Counted from the first letter of the stretch, positions 1 to 5,576 are shown. The stretch is DNA of 15,779 nucleotides from Candidatus Moraniibacteriota bacterium (GCA_027351145.1 DAIEIZ010000021.1:1-15779), one strand, 5' to 3'. Program-made: numbers and translations. The notes: a model not told the origin generated them from the sequence alone.

Positions 1-4
1 ATTG

Positions 5-13
5 TGCTAGAAT
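5..13 (+). promoter_or_regulatory. Extended -10 promoter
   Basis: The sequence TGCTAGAAT is an extended -10 element (TGn followed by TAGAAT at 8-13). The -35 region lies outside the window. Transcription would start near base 20 and give a leader of about 110 nt before the exonuclease gene. Confidence 0.5.
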
Positions 14-29
14 AGAAAGGTAATTTCAA

Positions 30-92
30 GCTATGGTTTTGCCTGATTGAACGAATGCTATGATTGAAAAGAGGGGGTTAAAACATCATAGC
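30..92 (+). promoter_or_regulatory. Structured leader with alternative stems
   Basis: GCTATGAT at 57-64 is a perfect 8-nt inverted match to ATCATAGC at 85-92. The loop between them is 20 nt and includes a purine-rich GAGGGGG. GCTATG also occurs at 30-35 and could pair with the same CATAGC at 87-92, so two mutually exclusive stems are possible. I do not recognise a known riboswitch. The structure is seen directly; any regulatory role is inferred. Confidence 0.35.
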
Positions 93-132
93 CTATCGGA
101 TAATCAGTTTAATCATGATTCAGACATCCTCT

Positions 133-801
133 ATGGCTAAAGTTGTTATTGATATTGAAACGATCGGTTTTGATTTTGATTCATTTGAGCCCAAAACTCG
201 GGAATATTTACTTAAATACAGTGAAACCGATGAAGAACGCGAAGAGGTGAAAAAGAAACTCTCGCTTAGCCCGCTCACAGGAGAGGTTGTGACAATCGGC
301 ATGCTTAATCCTGAATCAAAAAAAGGAATCGTGTTATTTCAAAATAAAGAGGAGGAAAAGATTGCCTTTGAAGAAAATGGCCTCCAATATGAGAGCGGAT
401 CAGAAAAAGAGATTCTAGAAAAATTTTGGGAACTTGTGAAAAACTACGATCAAGTGATCACGTTTAACGGACGCAGTTTTGACGGGCCATTTCTAGCACT
501 TCGTAGTGCTAAGCATGGCATTCATCCGGTTAAGAATCTGTTTGGATATCGCTATGATCATCGAGCGCATTGCGATCTTCTGGAGCAGTTGACTTTTTAT
601 GGCGCGACGCGACGCTATACGCTGGATTTCTATGCTAAATATTTTGGGATTGTTAGTTCTAAGAATGAGGGAGTTGATGGGAGCATGGTCGGCGAGCTCT
701 ATCAATCAGGGAAATATTTGGAAATTGCCAGATATTGCGCAAGAGATTTGGCGACAACAGGGGAGCTGTATGCCCATTGGGATAAATATTTAAAATTTTA
801 A
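133..801 (+). CDS. DEDDy-family 3'-5' exonuclease (RNase H-like fold)
   Basis: Predicted DnaQ/PolB-like 3'-5' exonuclease of 222 residues from the ATG at 133. ExoI is VIDIET (D7 and E9), ExoII is FNGRSFDGPF (D117) and ExoIII is YCARD (Y201 and D205), which is the YX3D form of DEDDy enzymes. The whole protein is one nuclease domain with no polymerase or helicase part, so it is probably a free-standing DNA or RNA trimming enzyme. An in-frame ATG at 115 would add six residues. I prefer 133 because the nuclease fold begins almost at once with the ExoI strand. Neither start has a Shine-Dalgarno sequence. The HAD phosphatase gene follows after 5 bp, so the two are probably cotranscribed. The physiological substrate cannot be read from the sequence. 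Confidence 0.85.
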   Translation: MAKVVIDIETIGFDFDSFEPKTREYLLKYSETDEEREEVKKKLSLSPLTGEVVTIGMLNPESKKGIVLFQNKEEEKIAFEENGLQYESGSEKEILEKFWELVKNYDQVITFNGRSFDGPFLALRSAKHGIHPVKNLFGYRYDHRAHCDLLEQLTFYGATRRYTLDFYAKYFGIVSSKNEGVDGSMVGELYQSGKYLEIARYCARDLATTGELYAHWDKYLKF

Positions 802-806
802 TTTTT

Positions 807-1526
807 ATGATTAAAGAAATTTGTAAAAAGGTTCATAAGCAAAAGCTGGCCGTTTTCGATATCGATGGTACGATTTTTCGCAAAAACTTGGCATTTGAAC
901 TTCTCAACGAGCTGTCTTGGATGAAGATATTTCCCAAGACTGTGCGTGACGAACTGATCGGACTCTATGGCCATTGGTTGGACAACGAAGGTACTTATGA
1001 AGCATATCGTATAAAGCTGGTAGAATTATATGAAAAAAATATCCAAGGCAAAAGTCAAGAGGAAATCATGCGAGCTGCTAAGGTTGTGGCGGAATTTAAT
1101 GCTAAAAGAACCTATATTTTTGCTAAAAAAATTATTGAAGAAATGCGTCATGATCATATCATGCTCATAATTTCCGGTTCGCCAATCGAGATCGTGAAAG
1201 AGTATGCCGAAATTTTTCAGTTTGATGCTTACTATGGCAGCGTCTATGAAATTGATAAAAATAAGCTATATACGGGAAAAACTATTTTTGAACCAACGCA
1301 TGACAAGGGCTCGGTAGTAAAGCAATTTGTGGCTGAAAATGATATTTCTCTTATTGATTCTTTCGGAATGGGCGATACTCAGTCAGATGCATCATTTTTG
1401 GAATTGGTTGATTCTCCAATCGCGTTTAATCCTGATTTGAACTTACGCAAAATTGCCGAGAAAAATGCTTGGAGGATTGTGGTGGAGAAAAAGGATATTA
1501 TTTATGAAATTAATAATAATAATTAA
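807..1526 (+). CDS. HAD-superfamily phosphatase, subfamily IB (SerB-like)
   Basis: Haloacid dehalogenase-type hydrolase of 239 residues. Motif I is FDIDGT (nucleophile D18, acid/base D20). Motif II is IISGSP (S123). K167 in HDKGS is the likely motif III lysine, and motif IV is GMGDTQSD (187-194, D190 and D194, Mg2+ ligands). The helical segment between motifs I and II (about 25-115) fits a C1 cap as in phosphoserine phosphatase and other IB members. A small phosphorylated metabolite is the likely substrate. Phosphoserine is possible but not demonstrated. It lies 5 bp after the exonuclease gene and 11 bp before a small membrane protein gene. The C-terminus ends in an Asn run encoded by AAT repeats. 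Confidence 0.85.
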   Translation: MIKEICKKVHKQKLAVFDIDGTIFRKNLAFELLNELSWMKIFPKTVRDELIGLYGHWLDNEGTYEAYRIKLVELYEKNIQGKSQEEIMRAAKVVAEFNAKRTYIFAKKIIEEMRHDHIMLIISGSPIEIVKEYAEIFQFDAYYGSVYEIDKNKLYTGKTIFEPTHDKGSVVKQFVAENDISLIDSFGMGDTQSDASFLELVDSPIAFNPDLNLRKIAEKNAWRIVVEKKDIIYEINNNN

Positions 1527-1537
1527 TTTCTAAATTT

Positions 1538-1738
1538 ATGAATAAATTTGATGCCTACGTGCTTATATTCGGACCTTTTATTTTCATCCTTTTTTTGAGT
1601 TATCTGATTTTTGATTATTTCGCTACCAATCCGAATGCCTTTTGGAATAAATGGGTCAAAAAAACGCTCTGGATTTGGTTGCCATTTTATGGCCTCAGGC
1701 GTTTAATTCGGGAGGTGATTTTGGAGAAGAAGAAATGA
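1538..1738 (+). CDS. Small hypothetical membrane protein
   Basis: A 66-residue protein of no family I recognise. Residues about 7-28 form a strong hydrophobic transmembrane helix. A second aromatic, partly hydrophobic stretch lies at about 43-55 (LWIWLPFYGL), followed by a basic and acidic tail ending in KKK. It is probably an inner-membrane protein with one or two spans. It is the third gene of the run, 11 bp after the HAD gene, and ends with TGA. The operon position and clean hydrophobic pattern support a real gene. Function is unknown. Confidence 0.6.
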   Translation: MNKFDAYVLIFGPFIFILFLSYLIFDYFATNPNAFWNKWVKKTLWIWLPFYGLRRLIREVILEKKK

Positions 1739-1758
1739 TTTGCTTTCCTTTTTGTGTC

Positions 1759-1816
1759 ATTCCTGGGAAGGCGGGAATCTAGGCGCCTAATATTTCAAGT
1801 GGAATCTGGATTCCCG
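1759..1816. repeat. Degenerate palindromic intergenic repeat (dRS3-like)
   Basis: The left part has ATTCC (1759-1763) facing GGAAT (1774-1778), close to the ATTCCC-N8-GGGAAT repeats known from Neisseria and seen in similar form elsewhere. CGGGAATCTAG (1772-1782) is also an inverted match, with one mismatch, to CTGGATTCCCG (1806-1816), so the unit can fold back over a loop containing AGGCGCCT. It sits between two convergent gene ends. Confidence 0.5.
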
Positions 1817-1857
1817 TCGAAGTTTATATTTATGAAGCGAGTATAAAAAGACATATT

Positions 1858-1882
1858 AAAAACCCCGCTTAAACGGGGTTTT
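1858..1882. terminator. Bidirectional intrinsic terminator
   Basis: AACCCCG (1861-1867) pairs with CGGGGTT (1874-1880) around a 6-nt loop. On the minus strand it is followed by TTTTTAAT and would end the infC-rpmI-rplT transcript just after rplT. On the plus strand it has a shorter T run and can serve the exonuclease operon. Confidence 0.85.
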
Positions 1883-1903
1883 GTGAAATTCTGAAGATAA
1901 GGC

Positions 1904-2248
1904 TTATTTCACCGATTCAATTAGTTTGGCAAAAACTTTTGGTTCAGTGACGGCCATTTGAGAGAGCACTTTGCGATCTAATTCAATGTGTTTGTCGGCC
2001 ATGATTTTAATAAACTGGCTGTATTTCAATCCCAATTCGCGAAGAGCGATGTTTAATCTTGTAATCCATAGTTTTCGCATCACGCGTTTTTTGGCACGAC
2101 GGTCACGGAAAGCATAAGAGCCAGCTTTGATCACAGCTTCTTTGGCTGCGCGATAATTAGTGCTTCTTCTCCATTTAAAACCCCTTGCATCTTCAAGGAG
2201 ATTCTTTCTTCTTTTTGAGGAGGACATCCCGCGCTTAATTCTGGTCAT
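1904..2248 (-). CDS. rplT: Large ribosomal subunit protein bL20
   Basis: Ribosomal protein L20 of 114 residues, the usual length. It opens with the typical basic start (TRIKRG), then SSKRRKNLLEDARGFKWRRS and the YRAAKEAVIKAGSYAFRDRRAKKR block, and the conserved WITRLNIALRELGLKYSQFI segment that contacts 23S rRNA. It is needed early in 50S assembly. It is the last gene of infC-rpmI-rplT, 35 bp after rpmI, and is followed by an intrinsic terminator. In several bacteria L20 represses this operon through its leader. The rpmI-rplT gap here is too short to hold an obvious copy of such a site. No Shine-Dalgarno sequence precedes the ATG. Confidence 0.97.
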   Translation of the reverse strand: MTRIKRGMSSSKRRKNLLEDARGFKWRRSTNYRAAKEAVIKAGSYAFRDRRAKKRVMRKLWITRLNIALRELGLKYSQFIKIMADKHIELDRKVLSQMAVTEPKVFAKLIESVK

Positions 2249-2283
2249 AATCTAGGTAATTTAAAATTTAAAAATTTACTTTA

Positions 2284-2478
2284 TTATACTTGCATTCTTT
2301 TTAGCACATTCTTTTCATCAGCCTTAAATAGTCTCTTGTCGCCCCTTTTATCCCGACCAGCTTTCCCGTTTTCCTTGGAGTTGTAGTGGTTTTGTCCGGT
2401 CGAGCGACGGATCACCTTTTTGTTTTTTGTGATCTTGATTTTTTTTACTAGTGCTTTTTTAGTTTTTAGCTTTGGCAT
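2284..2478 (-). CDS. rpmI: Large ribosomal subunit protein bL35
   Basis: Ribosomal protein L35 of 64 residues. It has the family start PKLKTKKALVKK, the internal GxxK...HYNSKENGKAGRDKRG stretch, and the C-terminal FKADEKNVLKRMQV that corresponds to the usual ADxxRVKRMLP-type end. It is small and very basic, and binds 23S rRNA in the 50S subunit. It lies between infC and rplT with gaps of 35 bp on each side, the classical gene order. The AT-rich gap before the ATG has no Shine-Dalgarno motif. Confidence 0.95.
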   Translation of the reverse strand: MPKLKTKKALVKKIKITKNKKVIRRSTGQNHYNSKENGKAGRDKRGDKRLFKADEKNVLKRMQV

Positions 2479-2513
2479 AAAGTTAAATTGTTTTGAAATT
2501 AGTTTATTTATAA

Positions 2514-3074
2514 TTATTCCTCATCTGGTGCAATAATCGCATTGAATCCTCCTGGATAACGTTTAATCTCTTGCTCGATCTTATAGGGGATGGCGATTTC
2601 GTGAAGAAATTGTTTTAGGTTTTCGCGAGCCAGGTCTTGATGAGCTTTTTCTCTTCCGCGCATTGTGAGTTCCACTTTAACTTTCGCGCCTTTTTTTAAA
2701 AACTTTTCCGCTTGCGCTTTCTTAAATTCCAAGTCATGAGTGTCCGTGCGAACTCCTAGGCGAATGCCTTTTACTTCTGATTTTTTTTGTTTGAATTTAT
2801 TTACTCTTTCCAAGCGGGATTTTTGATATTGAAACTTGCCAAAGTCCATAATCTTGCAAACCGGAGGCTTGGCCTGAGGGGCGATTTCCACAAGATCAAG
2901 TCCCTCTTCGCGGGCGAGTTCCAGCGCTTGGCTGGTGGGTATGACACCAAGTTGTGTGTTATCAGAATCACGAATAACACGTACTTCCGGCACGCGGATT
3001 TGGTCGTTGATTCTAGTAATTGGACCTTTTCTAACGATTGGTCTTTTGTAGGGTGTTCTTCGTATAGCTTTAAT
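2514..3074 (-). CDS. infC: Translation initiation factor IF-3, non-AUG start
   Basis: IF-3 binds the 30S subunit, checks the start codon and initiator tRNA, and prevents early 50S joining. The core is plain: EVRVIRDSDNTQLGV, ALELAREEGLDLVEIAP, PPVCKIMDFGKFQYQ, then the lysine-rich linker and the C-terminal domain (GIRLGVRTDTHDLEFK, VKVELTMRGREKAH, PYKIEQE). The first standard start, GTG at 2991-2993, falls inside the N-terminal domain and would cut the conserved TRINDQIRVPEVR strand. The frame stays open for 27 more codons to a TAA at 3075-3077. The first codon after that stop is ATT (3072-3074), the same rare start used by E. coli infC. This gives 186 residues, a normal IF-3 length. No ATG, GTG or TTG exists in the extension. 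It lies downstream of ssrA and 35 bp upstream of rpmI. Confidence 0.9.
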   Translation of the reverse strand: MKAIRRTPYKRPIVRKGPITRINDQIRVPEVRVIRDSDNTQLGVIPTSQALELAREEGLDLVEIAPQAKPPVCKIMDFGKFQYQKSRLERVNKFKQKKSEVKGIRLGVRTDTHDLEFKKAQAEKFLKKGAKVKVELTMRGREKAHQDLARENLKQFLHEIAIPYKIEQEIKRYPGGFNAIIAPDEE

Positions 3075-3099
3075 TTAATGGTTATGTCTTGTGTGTCCT

Positions 3100-3211
3100 C
3101 TACGAATTATGAATTGGCACGAATGTATGAAAATATATGAGCTTTATATTATTTTTAACACCACCAATCAATTCACGCATTAATACATTCGTATAAATTC
3201 GTAATTTGTAG
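3100..3211. repeat. 32-bp inverted repeat element (MITE-like)
   Basis: The arm at 3100-3131 and the reverse complement of 3180-3211 have the same length and match at 26 of 32 positions, with no gap needed. They enclose 48 bp. The arms are built from ACGAATT/ACGAATG-type units. The outer end at 3211 lies only 6 bp from the mature tmRNA 3' end. GTTATGT occurs at 3081-3087 and again at 3211-3217, but 12 bp separate the left copy from its arm, so a target-site duplication is not established. Confidence 0.65.
3143..3171 (-). promoter_or_regulatory. Predicted infC promoter inside the inverted repeat
   Basis: On the minus strand TTGATT (3171-3166) is followed after 17 bp by TATAAA (3148-3143). Transcription would start near 3136, so one arm of the flanking inverted repeat would lie in the infC 5' untranslated region. 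Confidence 0.55.
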
Positions 3212-3216
3212 TTATG

Positions 3217-3648
3217 TGGAGATGATGGGAGTTGAACCCATGTCCAAAATTATTCATTAAAAATATACTACAAGCTTATTTCGCCTTATTTCCCCGCATA
3301 AAAAGCAGGGGTCGATCGAAAAGTGAAAGGCAAACAAAACCTTTTTAATCTATTCTCGGCTAAAGTTTTACAAATGCTGGCCAAGAAAAGCGACATTTGC
3401 TAGCCCAATAATATGACACCGAAATTTATCCCTTGGGCGAAAATAAATTCGATGGCTAATGCCCTAACCGATAAAGACCGGTATTAGGCAAGAGCGGTAG
3501 CAAAGTTGACTGTGAAGGCTTGCGCAATCGCAGTTTTTGCTTTTGTTAGTAAGTTTACACTTATAACTTTAATAGCGGTTTTACGAGCAGCTATAAGAGC
3601 TCGGCTTGCATATTTTAAACGTACAACCTGTCGAAACCAGGCATCCCC
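3217..3648 (-). ncRNA. ssrA: Transfer-messenger RNA (tmRNA)
   Basis: One-piece tmRNA of about 432 nt that rescues stalled ribosomes and adds a degradation tag. The 5' acceptor strand GGGGATG (3648-3642) pairs with CATCTCC (3224-3218), with one G-U pair. The conserved TGGTTTCGACAGG follows the 5' end. The T arm is ATGGG-TTCAACT-CCCAT, almost identical to that of E. coli tmRNA. The tag frame ends at TAA (3486-3484). The likely resume codon is GTA (3558-3556), after a stretch that aligns with the E. coli sequence before its resume GCA. This predicts a 24-residue tag, VNLL...NFATALA, with a typical ALA-type end. After the discriminator A (3217) the DNA reads CAT, so CCA is not encoded. The region between the tag and the 3' end can hold the pseudoknots. 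smpB lies just upstream. Confidence 0.95.
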
Positions 3649-3683
3649 CGCTTGCAACGCTTTTAAAACCGTTGTGAGCGGGG
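3646..3683 (-). promoter_or_regulatory. Hairpin at the 5' boundary of pre-tmRNA
   Basis: CCCCGCT (plus strand 3646-3652) is an inverted match to AGCGGGG (3677-3683). Inside it CAACG (3655-3659) faces CGTTG (3670-3674), closed by an A/T-rich loop. The stem takes in the first three bases of mature tmRNA. No T run follows on the minus strand, so it does not look like a terminator. Confidence 0.6.
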
Positions 3684-3687
3684 AACT

Positions 3688-3718
3688 ATGATACATGCCT
3701 GTATCACTAACTTTTCAA
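3688..3718 (-). promoter_or_regulatory. Possible ssrA promoter overlapping a small palindrome
   Basis: On the minus strand TTGAAA (3718-3713) is followed after 19 bp by TATCAT (3693-3688). Transcription would start near 3681 and make a precursor with about 33 nt of 5' leader. TGATACA (3689-3695) and TGTATCA (3700-3706) form a perfect 7-bp inverted repeat that covers the -10 region and could be an operator or a stem. Cotranscription from smpB is the alternative. Confidence 0.35.
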
Positions 3719-4150
3719 AGCTCGGTCAATATTTCGTTTTGCCTCTCTTTTTGCGATATCCTCCCGCTTATCGAACTTCTTTTTGCCTTTTCCCACGGCA
3801 AAAGCCAGCTTTAATAATCGTTTTTTAGTATACAACCTAAGTGGCACTAATGTCAAGCCTTGAGTACGTACTTTTCCAATCAGTTGGCGGATTTCTGACT
3901 TTTTGAGCAGGAGTTTCCGTGGTCTGGTCGGATCGTTGATTTGTTTGAGACCCGCTTGTTTATAAGGGGCGATGTAGGCATTGGTAAGGAATAGTTCCGT
4001 ACCTTTGAGTGTTACGAAGCTCTCCTTGAGACTAACTTGCCCTGAGCGCACCGATTTGACCTCTTGTCCGTTTAAAACCAAACCAGCCTCGTACTGATCG
4101 ACCAGGAAATAGTCTAAATTAGCCTTTTTATTGATTGCTAGTGTGCCCAT
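3707..4150 (-). CDS. smpB: SsrA-binding protein SmpB
   Basis: SmpB, 147 residues, binds the tRNA-like part of tmRNA and carries it into the A site of stalled ribosomes. Family features are the start AINKKANLDYFL, the EAGLVLNGQEVKSVRSGQVSLKESFV block of the OB-fold core, LTNAYIAPYKQ, and the RPRKLLL and LVPLRLY segments. The Lys/Arg-rich C-terminal tail (about 118-147, GKKKFDKREDIAKREAKR) enters the empty mRNA channel. The gene ends 58 bp before mature tmRNA begins, so the two partners are genetically linked. A promoter (4157-4185) ends about 6 bp before the ATG, so the mRNA may be leaderless. No Shine-Dalgarno sequence is present. Confidence 0.96.
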   Translation of the reverse strand: MGTLAINKKANLDYFLVDQYEAGLVLNGQEVKSVRSGQVSLKESFVTLKGTELFLTNAYIAPYKQAGLKQINDPTRPRKLLLKKSEIRQLIGKVRTQGLTLVPLRLYTKKRLLKLAFAVGKGKKKFDKREDIAKREAKRNIDRALKS

Positions 4151-4156
4151 GAGTCT

Positions 4157-4185
4157 AGTCTAGCAATTATTTTTGCTAATTACAA
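4157..4185 (-). promoter_or_regulatory. Predicted smpB promoter (leaderless transcript)
   Basis: On the minus strand TTGTAA (4185-4180), a 17-bp spacer and TAGACT (4162-4157) with an upstream TGC form an extended -10 promoter. The -10 box ends 6 bp before the ATG, so transcription would begin at or beside the start codon. Confidence 0.55.
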
Positions 4186-4188
4186 ATT

Positions 4189-4213
4189 AAAAACCCCCAG
4201 GATAATCGGGATT
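4189..4213 (-). terminator. Intrinsic terminator after efp
   Basis: On the minus strand AATCCC (4213-4208) pairs with GGGGTT (4197-4192), including one G-U pair, and TTTTTAATTT follows. It closes the rpsF-ssb-rpsR-efp operon and separates it from smpB. Confidence 0.6.
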
Positions 4214-4229
4214 TTTATTGGTTTTTGCT

Positions 4230-4787
4230 TTATGCGCGACTAACATATTCACCCTTTTCCGTATTCACGATAATTTCATCTCCAGCTTCCACGAAAAGGG
4301 GAGTGGATATTTTTTTACCTGTTTCCAATGTGACCATTTTCCCTCCAGTGGAAACAGTATTGCCCTTGATGCCCGGTGGCGCCTCGGTAACTTTCAGTTT
4401 CATCTTGACCGGCAGTTCGATGTTGATCGCGTTGCCTTCAAAATTAAGAAACATTACTTCTGTTCCCTCGGTTAAATAATCCACGTTATTTCCTAATGTT
4501 TCTGCCGAAAGTGAAAATTGTTCATAGGACTCGTTATCCATAAAACAATAATCCGCGTTTTCTTTATAGAGAAACTGCGCTTTGGATTTTGTGATCGTTG
4601 CTTCCTCTGCATGCTCGGCGCCTTGGAAGGTTTTTTCTAAGACCGCTCCGGTGGTTAGGTTTTTCAAGCGCGTACGTAGCACTGAGCCGGCGCGTCCAGT
4701 CTTGGAGTGTTCATGGTAAAGCACGGCAAACGGCATCCCGTTCAAGATGATATTTTTTCCAGTTTTGATATCTGAAATTCCAATCAT
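4230..4787 (-). CDS. efp: Elongation factor P, Arg32 type
   Basis: EF-P, 185 residues, relieves ribosomes stalled at proline-rich stretches. The N-terminal KOW-like domain starts with ISDIKTGKNIILNGMPFAVLYHEH. The OB domains II and III include ENADYCFMDNESYEQF and the C-terminal PLFVEAGDEIIVNTEKGEYVSR. The tip loop that reaches the P-site tRNA reads KTGRAG. Arg32 stands where E. coli has the beta-lysylated Lys34, and the local pattern K-S/T-G-R resembles the rhamnosylated EF-P of Pseudomonas. No earP-like or rhamnose gene is in the window, so modification is unknown. It follows rpsR by 23 bp and is the last gene of the rpsF operon, where many bacteria have rplI. Confidence 0.96.
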   Translation of the reverse strand: MIGISDIKTGKNIILNGMPFAVLYHEHSKTGRAGSVLRTRLKNLTTGAVLEKTFQGAEHAEEATITKSKAQFLYKENADYCFMDNESYEQFSLSAETLGNNVDYLTEGTEVMFLNFEGNAINIELPVKMKLKVTEAPPGIKGNTVSTGGKMVTLETGKKISTPLFVEAGDEIIVNTEKGEYVSRA

Positions 4788-4810
4788 AGATATTTTTTAT
4801 TTTTTTAAAC

Positions 4811-5053
4811 TTATCTTGCCACAAAAGGCACAAGTGCCATAGTGCGGGCTTTTTTAATGGCATTGGTCAACACTCTTTGATGTTTAGTACAAGTTCCATG
4901 TCTTTTTGGCGGATAGATTTTGCCTTGGGAATTCATGAAACGTCTAATGAAATAAGCATCCTTAAAATCGATTTTCTCGATTCTGTTTTGACAGAAATGA
5001 CAGAGTTTCTTCTCCGGCACACTGATGTCGTTGCTGTTGCGATTGTTATACAT
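4811..5053 (-). CDS. rpsR: Small ribosomal subunit protein bS18, zinc-binding form
   Basis: Ribosomal protein S18 of 80 residues. The core is typical: KIDFKDAYFIRRFMNSQGKIYPPKRHGTCTKHQRVLTNAIKKARTMALVPF. S18 pairs with S6 on the 30S platform. The N-terminal part carries C18-x2-C21, and C55 and H58 lie in the core, a CxxC...CxxH set that fits the zinc-coordinating (C+) version of S18. It sits between ssb and efp in the usual rpsF-ssb-rpsR order. The 26-bp gap before its ATG is AT-rich and has no clear Shine-Dalgarno sequence. Confidence 0.96.
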   Translation of the reverse strand: MYNNRNSNDISVPEKKLCHFCQNRIEKIDFKDAYFIRRFMNSQGKIYPPKRHGTCTKHQRVLTNAIKKARTMALVPFVAR

Positions 5054-5079
5054 ACTTTAGATTTACTTAAAATTATTTA

Positions 5080-5562
5080 TTAAAATGGCACATCCTCAAT
5101 TCTTACCTCATCTTCCTCTTCGTCAAGATTGATGGTCGGAATTTCTTCTGCTATTGGTGCCTGAGGAGCTTGCGCTTGCGCAGGAGCAGTGGCAGGTTTG
5201 CTGTATGTTCCGCTTGCTTGTCCACTACCTTGACCGGCGCGGGAACCAAGTTGCATATTTTCTGCTACAATTTCTGTTGTGCGTCTTTCGAGCCCATCTT
5301 TTCCCGTGTATTTTCTTGTAGCTAGCCTTCCTTCAATGTAGGCTTCTTGACCTTTGGTCAAATATTGTCCGGCAATCTCACCTAACTTTCCCCAGATAAC
5401 GACATTATGAAATTCAGTTTGATCTTGTTTTTGACCGTTCTTATCTTTCCAAAATCGGTTAGTCGCTATTGAAATAGAAGTGACGGTTTGTCCGGTAGCA
5501 GTCGTTCTTACTTCGGGATCTCGCGTCAATCTTCCCACGAGAATCACTTTATTGATGTTCAT
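5080..5562 (-). CDS. ssb: Single-stranded DNA-binding protein
   Basis: SSB, 160 residues, coats single-stranded DNA in replication, recombination and repair. The OB-fold domain (about 1-106) begins MNINKVILVGRLTRDPEVRTT and contains SIATNRFWKDKNGQ, FHNVVIWGKLGEIAGQYLTKGQEAYIEGRL and the aromatic residues that stack on DNA. A Gly/Ala/Pro/Gln-rich linker follows (about 107-142). The acidic tip ends DEVRIEDVPF, matching the C-terminal hydrophobic tip that recruits partner proteins. It lies between rpsF and rpsR, the common bacterial order. A weak GGA sits about 11 bases before the ATG (TGGAAAAATAAACTT). Confidence 0.96.
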   Translation of the reverse strand: MNINKVILVGRLTRDPEVRTTATGQTVTSISIATNRFWKDKNGQKQDQTEFHNVVIWGKLGEIAGQYLTKGQEAYIEGRLATRKYTGKDGLERRTTEIVAENMQLGSRAGQGSGQASGTYSKPATAPAQAQAPQAPIAEEIPTINLDEEEDEVRIEDVPF

Positions 5563-5576
5563 AAGTTTATTTTTCC

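Noticed and set aside
2787..3140. 117-codon plus-strand frame opposite infC
   Set aside because: It is antisense to a certain infC and the ssrA-infC spacer, with no recognisable protein features.
3646..3683. Terminator for smpB
   Set aside because: The stem is strong, but no T run follows on the minus strand, and mature tmRNA starts inside it.
3484..3696. Open frame of 70 codons on the minus strand
   Set aside because: It is the tmRNA: its 3' part is the tag frame and its 5' part covers the acceptor and leader. It is not an independent protein.
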